From: Paenibacillus puerhi
GTDB taxonomy: Bacteria; Bacillota; Bacilli; Paenibacillales; NBRC-103111
Length of the DNA: 64,000 nt
Direction: 5' to 3'
NCBI RefSeq assembly: GCF_009846885.1
Contig: NZ_WUWM01000001.1
Span: forward strand, 1-64,000
Shown: one piece after another, positions 40,783 through 57,949 of the stretch
Position numbering within the stretch: the stretch's first letter is position 1
Layout: each line of letters begins with the position of its first letter
Program-made: the position numbers and the translations under genes
Notes under the pieces: generated by a model
The model's database searches: none
Told to the model about the DNA's origin: nothing
Seen by the model: only the letters and a program-made list of their open reading frames with translations

Positions 40783-42498
40783 ATGCTTCGTCGTTTTTTT
40801 TCTTATTACCGACCTTATAAAGGGCTCTTTATTCTGGACTTTTCCTGCGCGATCATCGCCGGTCTTCTCGAGCTGGCTTTTCCTTTGGCAGTGAGCAAGT
40901 TTATCGACGACCTGCTGCCGGGACAGAATTGGCAGGTCATCGTGCTGGCGTGCTTAGGCTTGCTCGCGGTCTATGCCCTCAATACGGCCCTGCAGTATAT
41001 CGTGACGTACTGGGGGCATATGCTTGGCGTCAACATCGAGACGGATATGCGTCGCAAGATGTTCGAGCATATCCAGAAGCTGAGCTTCCGCTTTTTCGAC
41101 AATCAAAAAACCGGCCATCTGATCGGACGGATCACGAATGATCTGAATGACATCGGCGAGGTTGCGCATCACGGGCCTGAGGACGTGTTTATCGCGATCA
41201 TGACGCTGGCCGGCGCGTTTACGCTGATGGCTTACATTAATCTGGAGCTGGCGCTGCTGACGTTTATCATCATCCCGGTCATGGCCTGGATGATTATCTT
41301 CTTTGGCCGGAGGATGACCACGACGTACCGCCGTCTGTTCGGCGATGTCGGCAACTTCAATGCGCGCATCGAAGACAATGTGGGCGGCATCCGCGTCGTA
41401 CAATCGTTTGCCAACGAAGCCCATGAGAAGAAGCTGTTCGCCGTGGACAATCAGAACTTCCGCACGACCAAGCTGCTCGCCTACAAAACGATGGCCAAAA
41501 GCATCTCCGTCAGCTATATGATGATGCGTCTGATCACGGTATTCGTCATGATCTGCGGCGCTTGGTTCTTTATTCAGAATAAGCTGGAAATGGGCGAGTT
41601 CATGGCGTTTCTGCTGCTGTCCAACATTTTCTTCCGGCCGATCGAGAAGATCAACGCGGTGATCGAAAGCTACCCGAAGGGTATCGCAGGCTTCAAGCGC
41701 TATACGGAAATACTCGATACGGAGCCGGATATTGCCGACGCGCCGGATGCGGTAAGCTTACGCGAGGTGAAGGGGGATATTCGCTTCGAAGACGTGTCGT
41801 TCGGGTATGAGCCGGGCCGGGACATCCTAACCCATATCGACTTGACCATTCGTGCGGGGGAAACGATCGCATTCGTCGGTCCTTCCGGGGCCGGGAAGAC
41901 GACCATCTGCAGCCTGCTGCCCCGCTTCTACGATGTGACGGGGGGACGGATCACCATCGATGGCCGGGACATCCGGCAGATAAAGCTGCAAGCCCTGCGC
42001 AAGCATATAGGGATTGTGCAGCAGGATGTCTTTCTTTTCTCGGGGACGATTCGCGAAAACATTGCCTACGGGGATCTGGACGCGACCGAGGAGCAGATCT
42101 GGGAGGCGGCGCGCAGAGCCTCGCTCGATGAGCTGATCCGCAAGCTTCCCGAAGGGATGGAGACGGTCATCGGGGAGCGCGGCGTGAAGCTGTCGGGTGG
42201 CCAGAAGCAGCGGCTGTCGATTGCCCGCATGTTCCTGAAAAATCCGCCGATCCTGATCCTGGATGAAGCTACCTCGGCACTGGATACGGAAACCGAGGCG
42301 GCCATCCAGCAGGCGCTGTCCGAGCTGTCCGAAGGCCGGACGACGCTGGTCATCGCTCATCGCCTGACGACGATCCGCAATGCGGACCGGATCGTCGTGG
42401 TGAACGAGCGCGGCATCGCCGAGCAGGGCAAGCACCAGGAGCTGATCGCCTCCGGAGGCGCGTACAGTCGCTTGCATAGGGCACAGTCGGCAAGATAG
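40783..42498 (+). CDS. ABC exporter, fused permease and ATPase
   Basis: A 571-residue half-transporter of the MsbA/BmrA-like lipid and drug exporter group, functioning as a homodimer in the membrane. Residues ~10-310 hold six helices; the ATPase follows, with Walker A GPSGAGKTT (~365), signature LSGGQKQR (~471) and Walker B ILILDEATSALD. Length and layout are standard; cargo unknown. Unlike the exporter at 16156 it has no C-terminal regulatory domain. The ATG follows a weak GTGAGGG. Confidence 0.92.
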   Translation: MLRRFFSYYRPYKGLFILDFSCAIIAGLLELAFPLAVSKFIDDLLPGQNWQVIVLACLGLLAVYALNTALQYIVTYWGHMLGVNIETDMRRKMFEHIQKLSFRFFDNQKTGHLIGRITNDLNDIGEVAHHGPEDVFIAIMTLAGAFTLMAYINLELALLTFIIIPVMAWMIIFFGRRMTTTYRRLFGDVGNFNARIEDNVGGIRVVQSFANEAHEKKLFAVDNQNFRTTKLLAYKTMAKSISVSYMMMRLITVFVMICGAWFFIQNKLEMGEFMAFLLLSNIFFRPIEKINAVIESYPKGIAGFKRYTEILDTEPDIADAPDAVSLREVKGDIRFEDVSFGYEPGRDILTHIDLTIRAGETIAFVGPSGAGKTTICSLLPRFYDVTGGRITIDGRDIRQIKLQALRKHIGIVQQDVFLFSGTIRENIAYGDLDATEEQIWEAARRASLDELIRKLPEGMETVIGERGVKLSGGQKQRLSIARMFLKNPPILILDEATSALDTETEAAIQQALSELSEGRTTLVIAHRLTTIRNADRIVVVNERGIAEQGKHQELIASGGAYSRLHRAQSAR

Positions 42499-42524
42499 CC
42501 GATGGCTCGCACAATAAAACAGAG

Positions 42525-42564
42525 CAGCAGCGCCATGAACCGTTACGCGTTCATGGCGCTGCTG
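42525..42564 (-). terminator. 16-bp perfect stem-loop between convergent genes
   Basis: CAGCAGCGCCATGAAC (42525-42540) and its exact complement (42549-42564) flank an 8-base loop. On the minus strand the stem is followed by CTCTGTTTTATTG, so it probably ends the PNPOx-like transcript. On the plus strand there is no T run. Confidence 0.7.
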
Positions 42565-42646
42565 AGGGAGAGGACGTCGGCTTTGCTGAAGGATTGGCAA
42601 AGCGGATGTCCTTTTTGCGTATCCAGTCCAGCCGGTGTCTGCCGTC

Positions 42647-43264
42647 TTATTCCCGATGATGCGGGCAAAACTGCTTCATCAGCGCGAGCGTCTCGGCATC
42701 CAGCGGGGCGTCCCTGTTCTCCAGGCCTGCGGTGACCTTGTCCCGCTTCCGGTCCGTGAGGTTTTGGCCGAATTTGAATTTGGCTGACATCGTCTCGACG
42801 CGGATGCGAACGACGGCTGTGGCACGAAGCTGTCCGGCGTAGTCGGCATCCCCAGGATCGATAGTCTCATAGCCGCCCTCGGCCTGCAGCTTGCTCATAA
42901 AGGCGGACAGCGCGGAGGCTTTCTCCTGCAGATCCTCCACGATTTCGCCGTACCCTTTTATCAGGACCGACTTGAAATAAGCGGTGGCCGGACAGGCCAG
43001 CTTCGGGTCGAGGAAGTATGAGGGGATACGTGCGAATTCCTGCGAGACGGAGAAGGTCACCCGGGCTTCCTTCTTGAGATTCGTCATTTTCTGGCCGACC
43101 TTGCTGCCGTGGAAATAGATGGCTCCCTCGTGGTAGACGAAGTTTAGAGGCGTCAGCTCCGGCCAGCCGTCCTCGCCCTGCGTACCCAGGATGCCGAAGC
43201 TCATCTCCGCCAGAAAGGACTCGATTTCTTGCTGTTCGGTTATTTCAAAATCACTTCTGCGCAT
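42647..43264 (-). CDS. Pyridoxamine-5'-phosphate-oxidase-like FMN protein
   Basis: A 205-residue split-barrel flavoprotein of the PNPOx-like group (relatives are often called 5-nitroimidazole-resistance-like). It begins IESFLAEMSFGILGTQGEDGWPELTPLNFVYHEGAIYFHG, the classical first beta-hairpins, followed by the FMN-phosphate region GQKMTNLKKEARVTFSV. It may follow the GNAT gene in one minus-strand unit (2 bp apart). It faces a MocR-type regulator, a class that often controls vitamin B6 genes, so a B6-related role is possible. Confidence 0.85.
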   Translation of the reverse strand: MRRSDFEITEQQEIESFLAEMSFGILGTQGEDGWPELTPLNFVYHEGAIYFHGSKVGQKMTNLKKEARVTFSVSQEFARIPSYFLDPKLACPATAYFKSVLIKGYGEIVEDLQEKASALSAFMSKLQAEGGYETIDPGDADYAGQLRATAVVRIRVETMSAKFKFGQNLTDRKRDKVTAGLENRDAPLDAETLALMKQFCPHHRE

Positions 43265-43266
43265 AC

Positions 43267-43743
43267 TTACCCCTCCAGGCTTAGAAAATAGTGTACGAAT
43301 GTCAAATCTCGGACATAACCCGCCTTCTCGTACAGACGCCGGGCCGTCAGATTGTCAGCGGCTGTGGAAAGCTCGACGCCCTTGGCCCCGCTCTCGCGGG
43401 CATGTGCGGCTACCGCATCCAGTAGACTCGAGCCGACTCCATGCCCCCTCGATACCGGTAGGACGTACAGATCGTTAAGCGTCCAGACGCGCTGCATCGA
43501 GATGGAGGAGAGAGTAGGGTACAGCTGGGCGAAGCCCAGCAGGTCGGCTCCCTCATGAGCGGCTTGAGGCACGAGGTAGATCACGGAACGCCGCTCCTCC
43601 ATATTCTTGCGCAGGAAGGCCTCGGCCCCGGCAACATCGCTTTGCTGTCCGTAGAACTGGCGGTAGGCATCGAATAACACAGAGAGAGCAGGGACGTCGG
43701 AATGCTCGGCCAAACGGCAAATCGGTTGATCGTCGCTTTTCAT
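43267..43743 (-). CDS. GNAT family N-acetyltransferase
   Basis: A 158-residue acetyl-CoA-dependent transferase. The acetyl-CoA loop is VSRGHGVGSSLLDA (Q/RxxGxG/A) near 95-108, followed by the characteristic ARRLYEKAGYV near the end. Substrate unknown. Immediately upstream of the PNPOx-like gene, transcribed divergently from the MocR gene. Confidence 0.88.
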   Translation of the reverse strand: MKSDDQPICRLAEHSDVPALSVLFDAYRQFYGQQSDVAGAEAFLRKNMEERRSVIYLVPQAAHEGADLLGFAQLYPTLSSISMQRVWTLNDLYVLPVSRGHGVGSSLLDAVAAHARESGAKGVELSTAADNLTARRLYEKAGYVRDLTFVHYFLSLEG

Positions 43744-43866
43744 CGGGAGAGGCTCCTTTTCAACAAGGTAATAGGGGAACTATAATGAAAATATGGACCG
43801 ATGAAAAGATCCATTTCTATATACTTTTATTGGACCATTTGAGGGTCGGGAAAGGAGCGTAATCGA

Positions 43867-45336
43867 TTGGACTTTCTTATTCCCTATGAAAAGGTTGCAC
43901 AGCGGCATCCGACGAAGCATGCTGCGCTATATGAAGCCTTGCGCGAAGCGATGCTGGACGGTCGACTCCCTCTGGGCATGAAGCTGCCTTCCACACGCGA
44001 GCTGGCCGCCCAGTATGGCTTGTCCCGGGGCACGGTGAATCAGGTCTATGAGACGCTTGCTTCGGAAGGCTATGTCGTGTGCAAAGTAGGAAGCGGTACA
44101 ACGGTCGCCTACCGCTATGCAGCGCCCGAAGCTCGGGCTGCATCAGTCCCTGATTTTCGACTGTCGGCCTGGTCCTCCCGCTTGGTCGACCTCCCTCGGG
44201 AGCAAGGGCATCCGGCAGCCGCAGCGGGGCTTAAACCAATCAACTTCGCCTCGGGGAAGGCCGATGAACGGCTGTTTCCCCGCGAAGCCTGGAACCGGTG
44301 CCTGTATGCCGGGATTCGGGATGAGACCCAGTGGGAATCGGGGCGGGCAAGCGCGCAGGGCGACTACCGGCTTCGCGAGGCAATCGCGATGTATGTGCGC
44401 AGGTCCCGGAGCTTGCATGTGTCCGCCGAGCAGATCGCCGTTGTACACGGCTCGATGCAGGCGCTGGCCTTGATCGCCCAGCTGATGCTGAATCCGGGCG
44501 ACCGGGCGGTAGCGGAGACGCCCGCTTATTCGGGCATACGCCGGGCGATCCGCTCCGCAGGGGGCACCGTGATCGACGCCCCCATCGACGAAGAGGGGAT
44601 CGTCCCGGCCGAATGGGACGCACGCGCGCTATTCGTCACGCCTTCCCGGCAGTTCCCGACGGGAGCGGTGCTCAGTCTAGAGCGGCGGCAAGCGCTGCTC
44701 GCCTGGGCTGCCCGCCAGCGGGCCGTCATCGTCGAGGATGATTACGACAGCGAATTCCGCCATCGCGGGCGAAGTATCGAGCCGTTGAAGGCGCTTGACC
44801 GGGACGGCCGGGTCGTCTACGTCGGAAGCTTCACGAAGTCGATGCCCCCGTCCCTGCGAATCGGGTATGCGGTGCTTCCCGATTCGCTGGTGGAGCCCTT
44901 CGTCCGTGCGCAGGCCCTGTATGAGCCTTCCCCGGCCAATAAGCTGGAGCAGGGGGCGCTGGCGGAATTTATGACGAGCGGCGGCTACGAGCGGCATCTC
45001 CGTCGCATGAAGCGCAGCTATGGACGCAAGTTTGCCCATCTGACGGCCCTGCTGCAGGAAGAGCTGTCCGGAAGCTTCGACTGGGTACCGAGCGATGCCG
45101 GTCTGCATGTGTTCGGGTGGTGGAAAGGGAGTGAGGAGGCCTATCTGGCCTTCCGGTCCGCATGCCGGGAAGCGGGAGTCGTCTGGGCCGATACGGAGCC
45201 GGCGGATAACGGAGCAGGCATCGGTCGATGGGGGGCTTACTTTCATTTCTCGGATCTGACGGAGGAGGAGATGAGAGAGGGAGTCAGGCGGATGAACCGG
45301 ATACTGAACGAAGGGGCCGGGGCTTCTCGCGCTTAA
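43867..45336 (+). CDS. MocR/PdxR-type regulator (GntR HTH fused to an aminotransferase domain)
   Basis: A 489-residue transcription factor. The GntR winged helix (residues ~12-80: KLPSTRELAAQYGLSRGTVNQVYETL) is joined by a linker to a fold-type I aminotransferase domain, with the PLP Lys in YVGSFTKSMPPSLRIGY and Asp in IVEDDYDSEF. Such proteins sense PLP or an amino acid and regulate, often by activation, a divergent gene. Here the targets would be the GNAT and PNPOx-like genes across a 123-bp region. TTG start at 43867 with AAAGGAG nine bases upstream. Confidence 0.92.
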   Translation: MDFLIPYEKVAQRHPTKHAALYEALREAMLDGRLPLGMKLPSTRELAAQYGLSRGTVNQVYETLASEGYVVCKVGSGTTVAYRYAAPEARAASVPDFRLSAWSSRLVDLPREQGHPAAAAGLKPINFASGKADERLFPREAWNRCLYAGIRDETQWESGRASAQGDYRLREAIAMYVRRSRSLHVSAEQIAVVHGSMQALALIAQLMLNPGDRAVAETPAYSGIRRAIRSAGGTVIDAPIDEEGIVPAEWDARALFVTPSRQFPTGAVLSLERRQALLAWAARQRAVIVEDDYDSEFRHRGRSIEPLKALDRDGRVVYVGSFTKSMPPSLRIGYAVLPDSLVEPFVRAQALYEPSPANKLEQGALAEFMTSGGYERHLRRMKRSYGRKFAHLTALLQEELSGSFDWVPSDAGLHVFGWWKGSEEAYLAFRSACREAGVVWADTEPADNGAGIGRWGAYFHFSDLTEEEMREGVRRMNRILNEGAGASRA

Positions 45337-45343
45337 TGGGCGA

Positions 45344-45383
45344 TTTACCTTATTTTAACACGAGCACTGACATTCCGTTAACA
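45344..45383 (+). promoter_or_regulatory. PhoP-box-like array of four TT(T/A)ACA-type hexamers
   Basis: TTTACC (45344), TTAACA (45355), CTGACA (45367) and TTAACA (45378) lie in direct orientation with starts 11, 12 and 11 bp apart. In Bacillus subtilis the PhoP response regulator binds TT(A/C/T)A(C/T)A direct repeats at about 11-bp period. The array lies 55-94 bp before the start of a secreted DNase/5'-nucleotidase, a classic phosphate-starvation product. Confidence 0.65.
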
Positions 45384-45437
45384 ATAGAGTGCTAGTCTAG
45401 TAGAGGTTGTCCGAGTCTTCTTAAAAATGGATAGGGG

Positions 45438-53636
<8,199 letters not shown>

Positions 53637-53680
53637 GGCGGGCGAAGCCTGCACGTCTGTCAAGTATACTAAGCCTACCA

Positions 53681-53712
53681 AGCCTACCGGTTCTGTCCGG
53701 TAGGCTCTTTTT
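53681..53712 (+). terminator. Terminator after the nuclease gene
   Basis: AGCCTACCGG (53681-53690) pairs exactly with CCGGTAGGCT (53697-53706), followed by CTTTTT. Confidence 0.92.
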
Positions 53713-53804
53713 GCCCGATTCGGCGCCTGGACCAGCAGAAAGTGGCTTCTCCTCCCCGTGCTTGAGTATAATGGGGATAAAACGTAGGTGAAGGAGGGAA
53801 GCGG

Positions 53805-54665
53805 ATGCCTCCCATTGTGAAAACCTTGCTTCAAGTTGCTGCCGTCGTCATCGTTATCGTGTATCTTTTCAAGCTCCATTGGGCTCTTGGGACGGGGGTT
53901 GTTGTGCTGCTGCTCGGCCTCTTTGTATTCCTTAACCGCTCCGCGCTGTATGCCCAGCGTGGCAACATGGCCTATATGAAGGGCGACCAGGAGAAGGCGC
54001 TGGAGCTGCTAGAGAAGGCCAACCGGATGAAAAGAGTGGCGCCGCAGCACCGGATCGGGTATGGGTATCTGCTGCTGAAGGCGGGGAGGCCGGAGGAAGC
54101 GGAGCAGGTATTTCAGGATGTGCAGCGCTCGGCCGTACCCCGTGAGGTGATGATGCAGGCGAGGATCAACCTGTCGACCGCCTACTGGCTGCAGGGCAGG
54201 CGCAGCGATGCGCTGGAGCTGATGGAGGAAGTGATGGACGAGTACAAGAATACGCTGGCTTACGGAAACCTCGGGTATTTCAAGGTGCTGAACGGGGACC
54301 TGGAGCAAGCGCTCGTCTTGAATGAAGAAGCGTATGCCTTCAATGATAATGATATGACCATCCTGGATAATCTGGCGCAGAATTATTACTTGCTGGACAG
54401 GCTGGAGGAAGCCGCCGAGATGTACGACAAGGTTATGGACAAATCTCCGAAGCATGCCGAGTCCTACTATTTCTATGCGCTTACGCTGAAGAAGCTGGGT
54501 AGGCTCGAAGAGGCGCGAGAGCAGAGCGAGAAGGCGCTGGGCCGGGAGCTGGCGATGGTGACCCCGTTGACCCGAGAGGATCTGGAGCGGCTGGCCGGCG
54601 GGCTGGAGCTGGCGACCGAATCGAACGGGGCTGAAGAAGGGGCTGAAGCCGTCCGGGCTGATTAG
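53805..54665 (+). CDS. Membrane-anchored tetratricopeptide-repeat protein
   Basis: A 286-residue protein. Two closely spaced hydrophobic segments lie at about 8-40 (VAAVVIVIVYLF and LGTGVVVLLLGLFVFL), followed by about five TPR units (for example GYGYLLLKAGRPEEAEQVFQ, and AQNYYLLDRLEEAAEMYDKV). TPRs mediate protein-protein contacts; the partner is unknown. GAAGGAGGG precedes the ATG. It forms its own transcription unit. Confidence 0.85.
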   Translation: MPPIVKTLLQVAAVVIVIVYLFKLHWALGTGVVVLLLGLFVFLNRSALYAQRGNMAYMKGDQEKALELLEKANRMKRVAPQHRIGYGYLLLKAGRPEEAEQVFQDVQRSAVPREVMMQARINLSTAYWLQGRRSDALELMEEVMDEYKNTLAYGNLGYFKVLNGDLEQALVLNEEAYAFNDNDMTILDNLAQNYYLLDRLEEAAEMYDKVMDKSPKHAESYYFYALTLKKLGRLEEAREQSEKALGRELAMVTPLTREDLERLAGGLELATESNGAEEGAEAVRAD

Positions 54666-54696
54666 GGAGAAGAACTCCAGGCTAACCTAGAGCAAA

Positions 54697-54740
54697 AACT
54701 AAGCGAGACCGTCCGGTGACCCGGACGGTCTCGCTTAGTT
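54697..54740. terminator. 20-bp perfect bidirectional terminator stem
   Basis: The 20 bases at 54697-54716 (starting AACTAAGCGAGACC) are matched exactly by their complement at 54721-54740 around a TGAC loop. It lies between the convergent TPR and MFS genes. Confidence 0.85.
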
Positions 54741-54769
54741 GGAACGAAGGCCGCGTGCTGCTGTGGCGG

Positions 54770-56026
54770 TTAGCCCTCCTGAGACCATTCTTTCAAGGTA
54801 CGGTCCGACGGCAGGAAGAAGGTCAGCAGTCCGATCAGAGGGAGAAAGCTGACCCAGCCCATGACCGTCTGCAGGTGGAACGTATCGGCCAGACTGCCGA
54901 GCGCGACAGCGCCCAGCGCCCCGAGGCCGAAGGCCAGGCCGGTGATGAGGCCGGAGACCGTGCCGATCTTGCCGGGAATCAGCTCTTGGGCGTAAACGAC
55001 GGTGACGGAGAAGCTGGATAAAATGATAAATCCGTTAATGAGCAGAATCACATAAGACCAGGCTTCATTGGCATACGGCAGCACCATGGCCAGCGGCGCC
55101 GAGCCCAGCATGGAGAAAAAAATGATATTGCGGCGGCCGAATCTGTCGGACAGCGGACCGCCCATGAACGTACCTACCGCGCCTGCGGCCGCGAAGAGGA
55201 AGATGTAGACCTGCGCATGCTCAAGGGTCATCCCGAACTTCTCCATCAGCTCGAACGGGAAGTAGATCGTGATGCCGGCATGGTACCAAGACCGCGCGAA
55301 TACGAGAAAAATCAGCAGGTACACGGCAAAGCGCAGCTGACGTTTGCGGTTTGGATCGATGGCCCGAGTCCCGCTCTTCCGGGGAGTCGGCGGATTGGCT
55401 GCCATGTAGCCGCTATACCAGCGCGAGATGAACAGCTGCACGGCGATGGCGATGGCCGCTACGGCCGTAAACCATATCGCGCCCAGCTGCCCGAGCGGGG
55501 CAAAGACGAGCGCTGTCATGACCGAGGCGAGCGATTGTCCGGAGTTGCCGCCCACCTGAAAGATGGATTGGGCCAAGCCGCGGCGGCTGCCGCCCGCCAT
55601 ATAAGCGACCCGCGAGCCTTCAGGATGGAAGATCGCCGAGCCGATACCGACGAGCAGGACGGAGAGCAGAACGAACCAATAATTCGGTGCCAGCGCAAGT
55701 CCCAGCACCCCTACGAAGGTGAAGCACATCCCGATCGGCAGCATGTATGGACGCGGCTTGCGGTCCGAGTACATCCCGACCAGCGGCTGCATGACGGAGG
55801 CCGTCATATTGAGCGTGAAGACGATAATGCCCGACTGGGCGTAGTTGAGCTTCATGGTGTCCTTCAGGATAGGGAGAATAGCGGGAATGATGGATTGGAT
55901 CGTATCATTGAACAGATGGACAAGGCTGATCGCGAGCAAAATACGGAAGACGGTCGGCTTCGCATCGGACTTCACAGTCTGCTGTGAAGCCGAACTGCCC
56001 GCCGGCGCTCCGGTAGATACATTCAT
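54770..56026 (-). CDS. MFS efflux transporter, fosmidomycin-resistance (Fsr) type
   Basis: A 418-residue major facilitator with twelve helices. The segments FHPEGSRVAYMAGGSRRG and QSIFQVGGNSGQSLAS are typical of the Fsr branch, whose E. coli member exports fosmidomycin. The N-terminus carries a Ser/Ala-rich cytoplasmic extension. The natural cargo is unknown. AAGGAG precedes the ATG. Single-gene unit. The gap to 56246 shows no gene. Confidence 0.87.
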   Translation of the reverse strand: MNVSTGAPAGSSASQQTVKSDAKPTVFRILLAISLVHLFNDTIQSIIPAILPILKDTMKLNYAQSGIIVFTLNMTASVMQPLVGMYSDRKPRPYMLPIGMCFTFVGVLGLALAPNYWFVLLSVLLVGIGSAIFHPEGSRVAYMAGGSRRGLAQSIFQVGGNSGQSLASVMTALVFAPLGQLGAIWFTAVAAIAIAVQLFISRWYSGYMAANPPTPRKSGTRAIDPNRKRQLRFAVYLLIFLVFARSWYHAGITIYFPFELMEKFGMTLEHAQVYIFLFAAAGAVGTFMGGPLSDRFGRRNIIFFSMLGSAPLAMVLPYANEAWSYVILLINGFIILSSFSVTVVYAQELIPGKIGTVSGLITGLAFGLGALGAVALGSLADTFHLQTVMGWVSFLPLIGLLTFFLPSDRTLKEWSQEG

Positions 56027-56245
56027 GAAGTCTGACTCCTTCCTGTGGTGAGCTCGGAGCCCGAATGGCTCGGTAAGCGCATGTGAAAAAACGCCCGGCT
56101 GGTCAGAAGCAGGGGGTTGCTGCCCGCCTGCCTCTCCAAGGGCGAAACCGGAAATTAAAGGAACTGCAGCTCGTTAATGGCCCGCCTCCGGCCTTAATCG
56201 AACGGAAATGGAGGAAGCATCGACGAGTAACGCGCTCCAGTTCCG

Positions 56246-57046
56246 CTAATTCCCTGACGAATGACGAGTTAAAGCACCGAGTGCCTCGCCCATCCTCACT
56301 TTACTGCCGACGTCCAGATCGGCCCGTCCTTCGTACGTGCCGTTTTCCATAAGCAGAACTACGGTAGAGCCGAATTCAAAGTAGGCAAGCTCGTCTCCGG
56401 CCTCTACTTGGTTCGGCAGAGGAGAAACATACTGAATGGAGCTGACATTCAAGGCCCCTACTTTGACGACTGCGATTTCGCCATCCTCGTGCTGCATATA
56501 CGTGATCAACCGTTCGTTGCGGCTCAGCACGCGGCGCATATGCTTCAGACCGAAGTCGTTGACCGGGTATACCTTCCCAGGGACATGCTCCTTCTCGATG
56601 ATCTCGCCCGTTACCGGCGTATGGATGCGATGGTAGTCGGTAGGGCTCAGGTACAGGACGTAGAAATAGCCGTTCGTATAGTTAATGCGGCGCGGGCTGA
56701 AGTTAAGCAGCTCCTCGACGGTATAGTCCTGCCCTTTGACATTCAGCAGGGTGCCTTCCCGAATCTGGCCCATGCCGGTGATCATCGCATCGACAGGGCT
56801 GACCACGATGCCCTTGGCCGGGTCGACAGGGCGTAAGCCGGGCTTCAAACGACGGGTAAAGAAGTCATTCAAAGAAGCATATTCATGCACCGCCTTCTCC
56901 GCGTCCTCTACCGGGATGCCGTAGGTTTTGGCAAACTGCGGAATAAAGGCGCGGCTGACGCGGGACTTGGCGAAGGCTCCCGTGATGCGGGATACGGTCT
57001 TGCGGGATGAGAGCTCGGTTAAAAGCCGAAAAAACGTGATCTTCAT
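56246..57046 (-). CDS. psd: Phosphatidylserine decarboxylase proenzyme
   Basis: Membrane-associated pyruvoyl enzyme converting phosphatidylserine to phosphatidylethanolamine. A 266-residue proenzyme of the short (type I) class. The self-cleavage site FGST (Gly-Ser bond) is near the C-terminus in AYFEFGSTVVLL, and Ser becomes the pyruvoyl group. The conserved VSPVDAMITGMG, with the autoproteolysis Asp, and YHRIHTPVTG, with its His, are both present. The organism should therefore contain phosphatidylethanolamine. No pssA gene is next to it. Confidence 0.95.
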   Translation of the reverse strand: MKITFFRLLTELSSRKTVSRITGAFAKSRVSRAFIPQFAKTYGIPVEDAEKAVHEYASLNDFFTRRLKPGLRPVDPAKGIVVSPVDAMITGMGQIREGTLLNVKGQDYTVEELLNFSPRRINYTNGYFYVLYLSPTDYHRIHTPVTGEIIEKEHVPGKVYPVNDFGLKHMRRVLSRNERLITYMQHEDGEIAVVKVGALNVSSIQYVSPLPNQVEAGDELAYFEFGSTVVLLMENGTYEGRADLDVGSKVRMGEALGALTRHSSGN

Positions 57047-57140
57047 AAGGGTCGAATGTCACCTATTTCTTCAGAATCATGGTATGGAACCTACCGATTA
57101 TCTTGACACAGAATGTAGGACAAAGCAAACCTTAAACAAG

Positions 57141-57174
57141 GGCAAAAAAGCAGGAAGGCTCCCGGAAGGAGCCT
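57141..57174 (-). terminator. Terminator of the Cys-rich small protein gene
   Basis: GGCTCC (57157-57162) pairs with GGAGCC (57168-57173); read on the minus strand the stem is followed by TTCCTGCTTTTTTG. Confidence 0.7.
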
Positions 57175-57277
57175 ACTAGGGATACAGACCTCTTATTTTC
57201 GGCGCATTGCCGCTTTTCTTCCGATTATTCCGGCCCATATAGCTTAACATAAGCCCGCCGCCGAATCGGGAATTTGT

Positions 57278-57484
57278 CTATTTCTTATACTCCCCGCAGG
57301 TCATGCATGCGGTCAAATTGACCATAATCGGACTGCGCGCCCCCGACCACTTCGTGCAATGCACAGGAGTTCGGGAGTGGGGATCGCAAAGGATTCGGGT
57401 GCAAAATTGACAATCGGCGATCATGCTTGCGGTAATCGGCTGCAGTTCCAGAGCTTCCAGCTCGTTAGGAGCCATCTCTTGCAT
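57278..57484 (-). CDS. Small cysteine-rich protein of unknown function
   Basis: A 68-residue protein from ATG 57484, selected because AAGGGGG lies about eight bases upstream. It carries seven Cys: DCQFC, ILC, HC and ACMTCG among them, which suggests a zinc-ribbon-like or iron-sulfur site formed by two CxxC pairs. No signal peptide. Family not recognised. It sits between psd and the TPP riboswitch and is read away from the latter. Confidence 0.6.
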   Translation of the reverse strand: MQEMAPNELEALELQPITASMIADCQFCTRILCDPHSRTPVHCTKWSGARSPIMVNLTACMTCGEYKK

Positions 57485-57680
57485 AGGCGGTACCCCCTTG
57501 ATACATTCCGTATAAGATAACGCTTTCAATCCTCGGTATTCCCCGCTTCCGTTAAAGAGAGTAAGCCTATATTAACAAACATTTCTCGATAACACTAGGG
57601 ATTTTTTTCTAAATTATTTTTAATAATCGCTCCAATCCGTATCAGTTCTGAGATCCGGCATTTCTATTTTCAGACGGCCG

Positions 57681-57708
57681 TTGACAAAAGAAGGATTCAT
57701 GTTACTAT
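57681..57708 (+). promoter_or_regulatory. Sigma-A promoter of the thiamine transport operon
   Basis: TTGACA (57681-57686) and TACTAT (57703-57708), 16 bp apart. The transcript would start only a few bases before the riboswitch. Confidence 0.7.
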
Positions 57709-57716
57709 TGGTGTGT

Positions 57717-57812
57717 CACTAGGGGAGCCTAACGGCTGAGATTGGATCGCAAGATCCTAGACCCTCTGAACCTGATCTGGATGATGCCAGCGTAGGGAAG
57801 TGGAGAGCGTAG
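57717..57812 (+). ncRNA. TPP riboswitch (THI element)
   Basis: The conserved parts are all present in order: AGGGGAGCC, GGCTGAGATTGG, a variable stem (ATCGCAAGAT), ACCCTCTGAACCTGATCTGG, ATGATGCCAGCGTAGGGAAG. It binds thiamine pyrophosphate and is followed by an intrinsic terminator, so it should switch off the ykoEDC-tenA operon when TPP is plentiful. Confidence 0.97.
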
Positions 57813-57842
57813 TCAAGAACCAGTACGTTCACTTGTGCTCAC

Positions 57843-57876
57843 AAGCCGCTTCCTAATCCGGGAGGCGGCTTTTTTG
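57843..57876 (+). terminator. Riboswitch-controlled terminator
   Basis: AAGCCGC pairs with GCGGCTT (a looser TTCC/GGA inner part) and is followed by TTTTT. It lies between the TPP aptamer and ykoE, as expected of an attenuator. Confidence 0.85.
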
Positions 57877-57949
57877 GCATAATCCGCTGACAAGAGGAGG
57901 GCGCTGCCGCGGCGCGTCCCCAGACAAAAAAACAAAGGAGCTGAACGGG

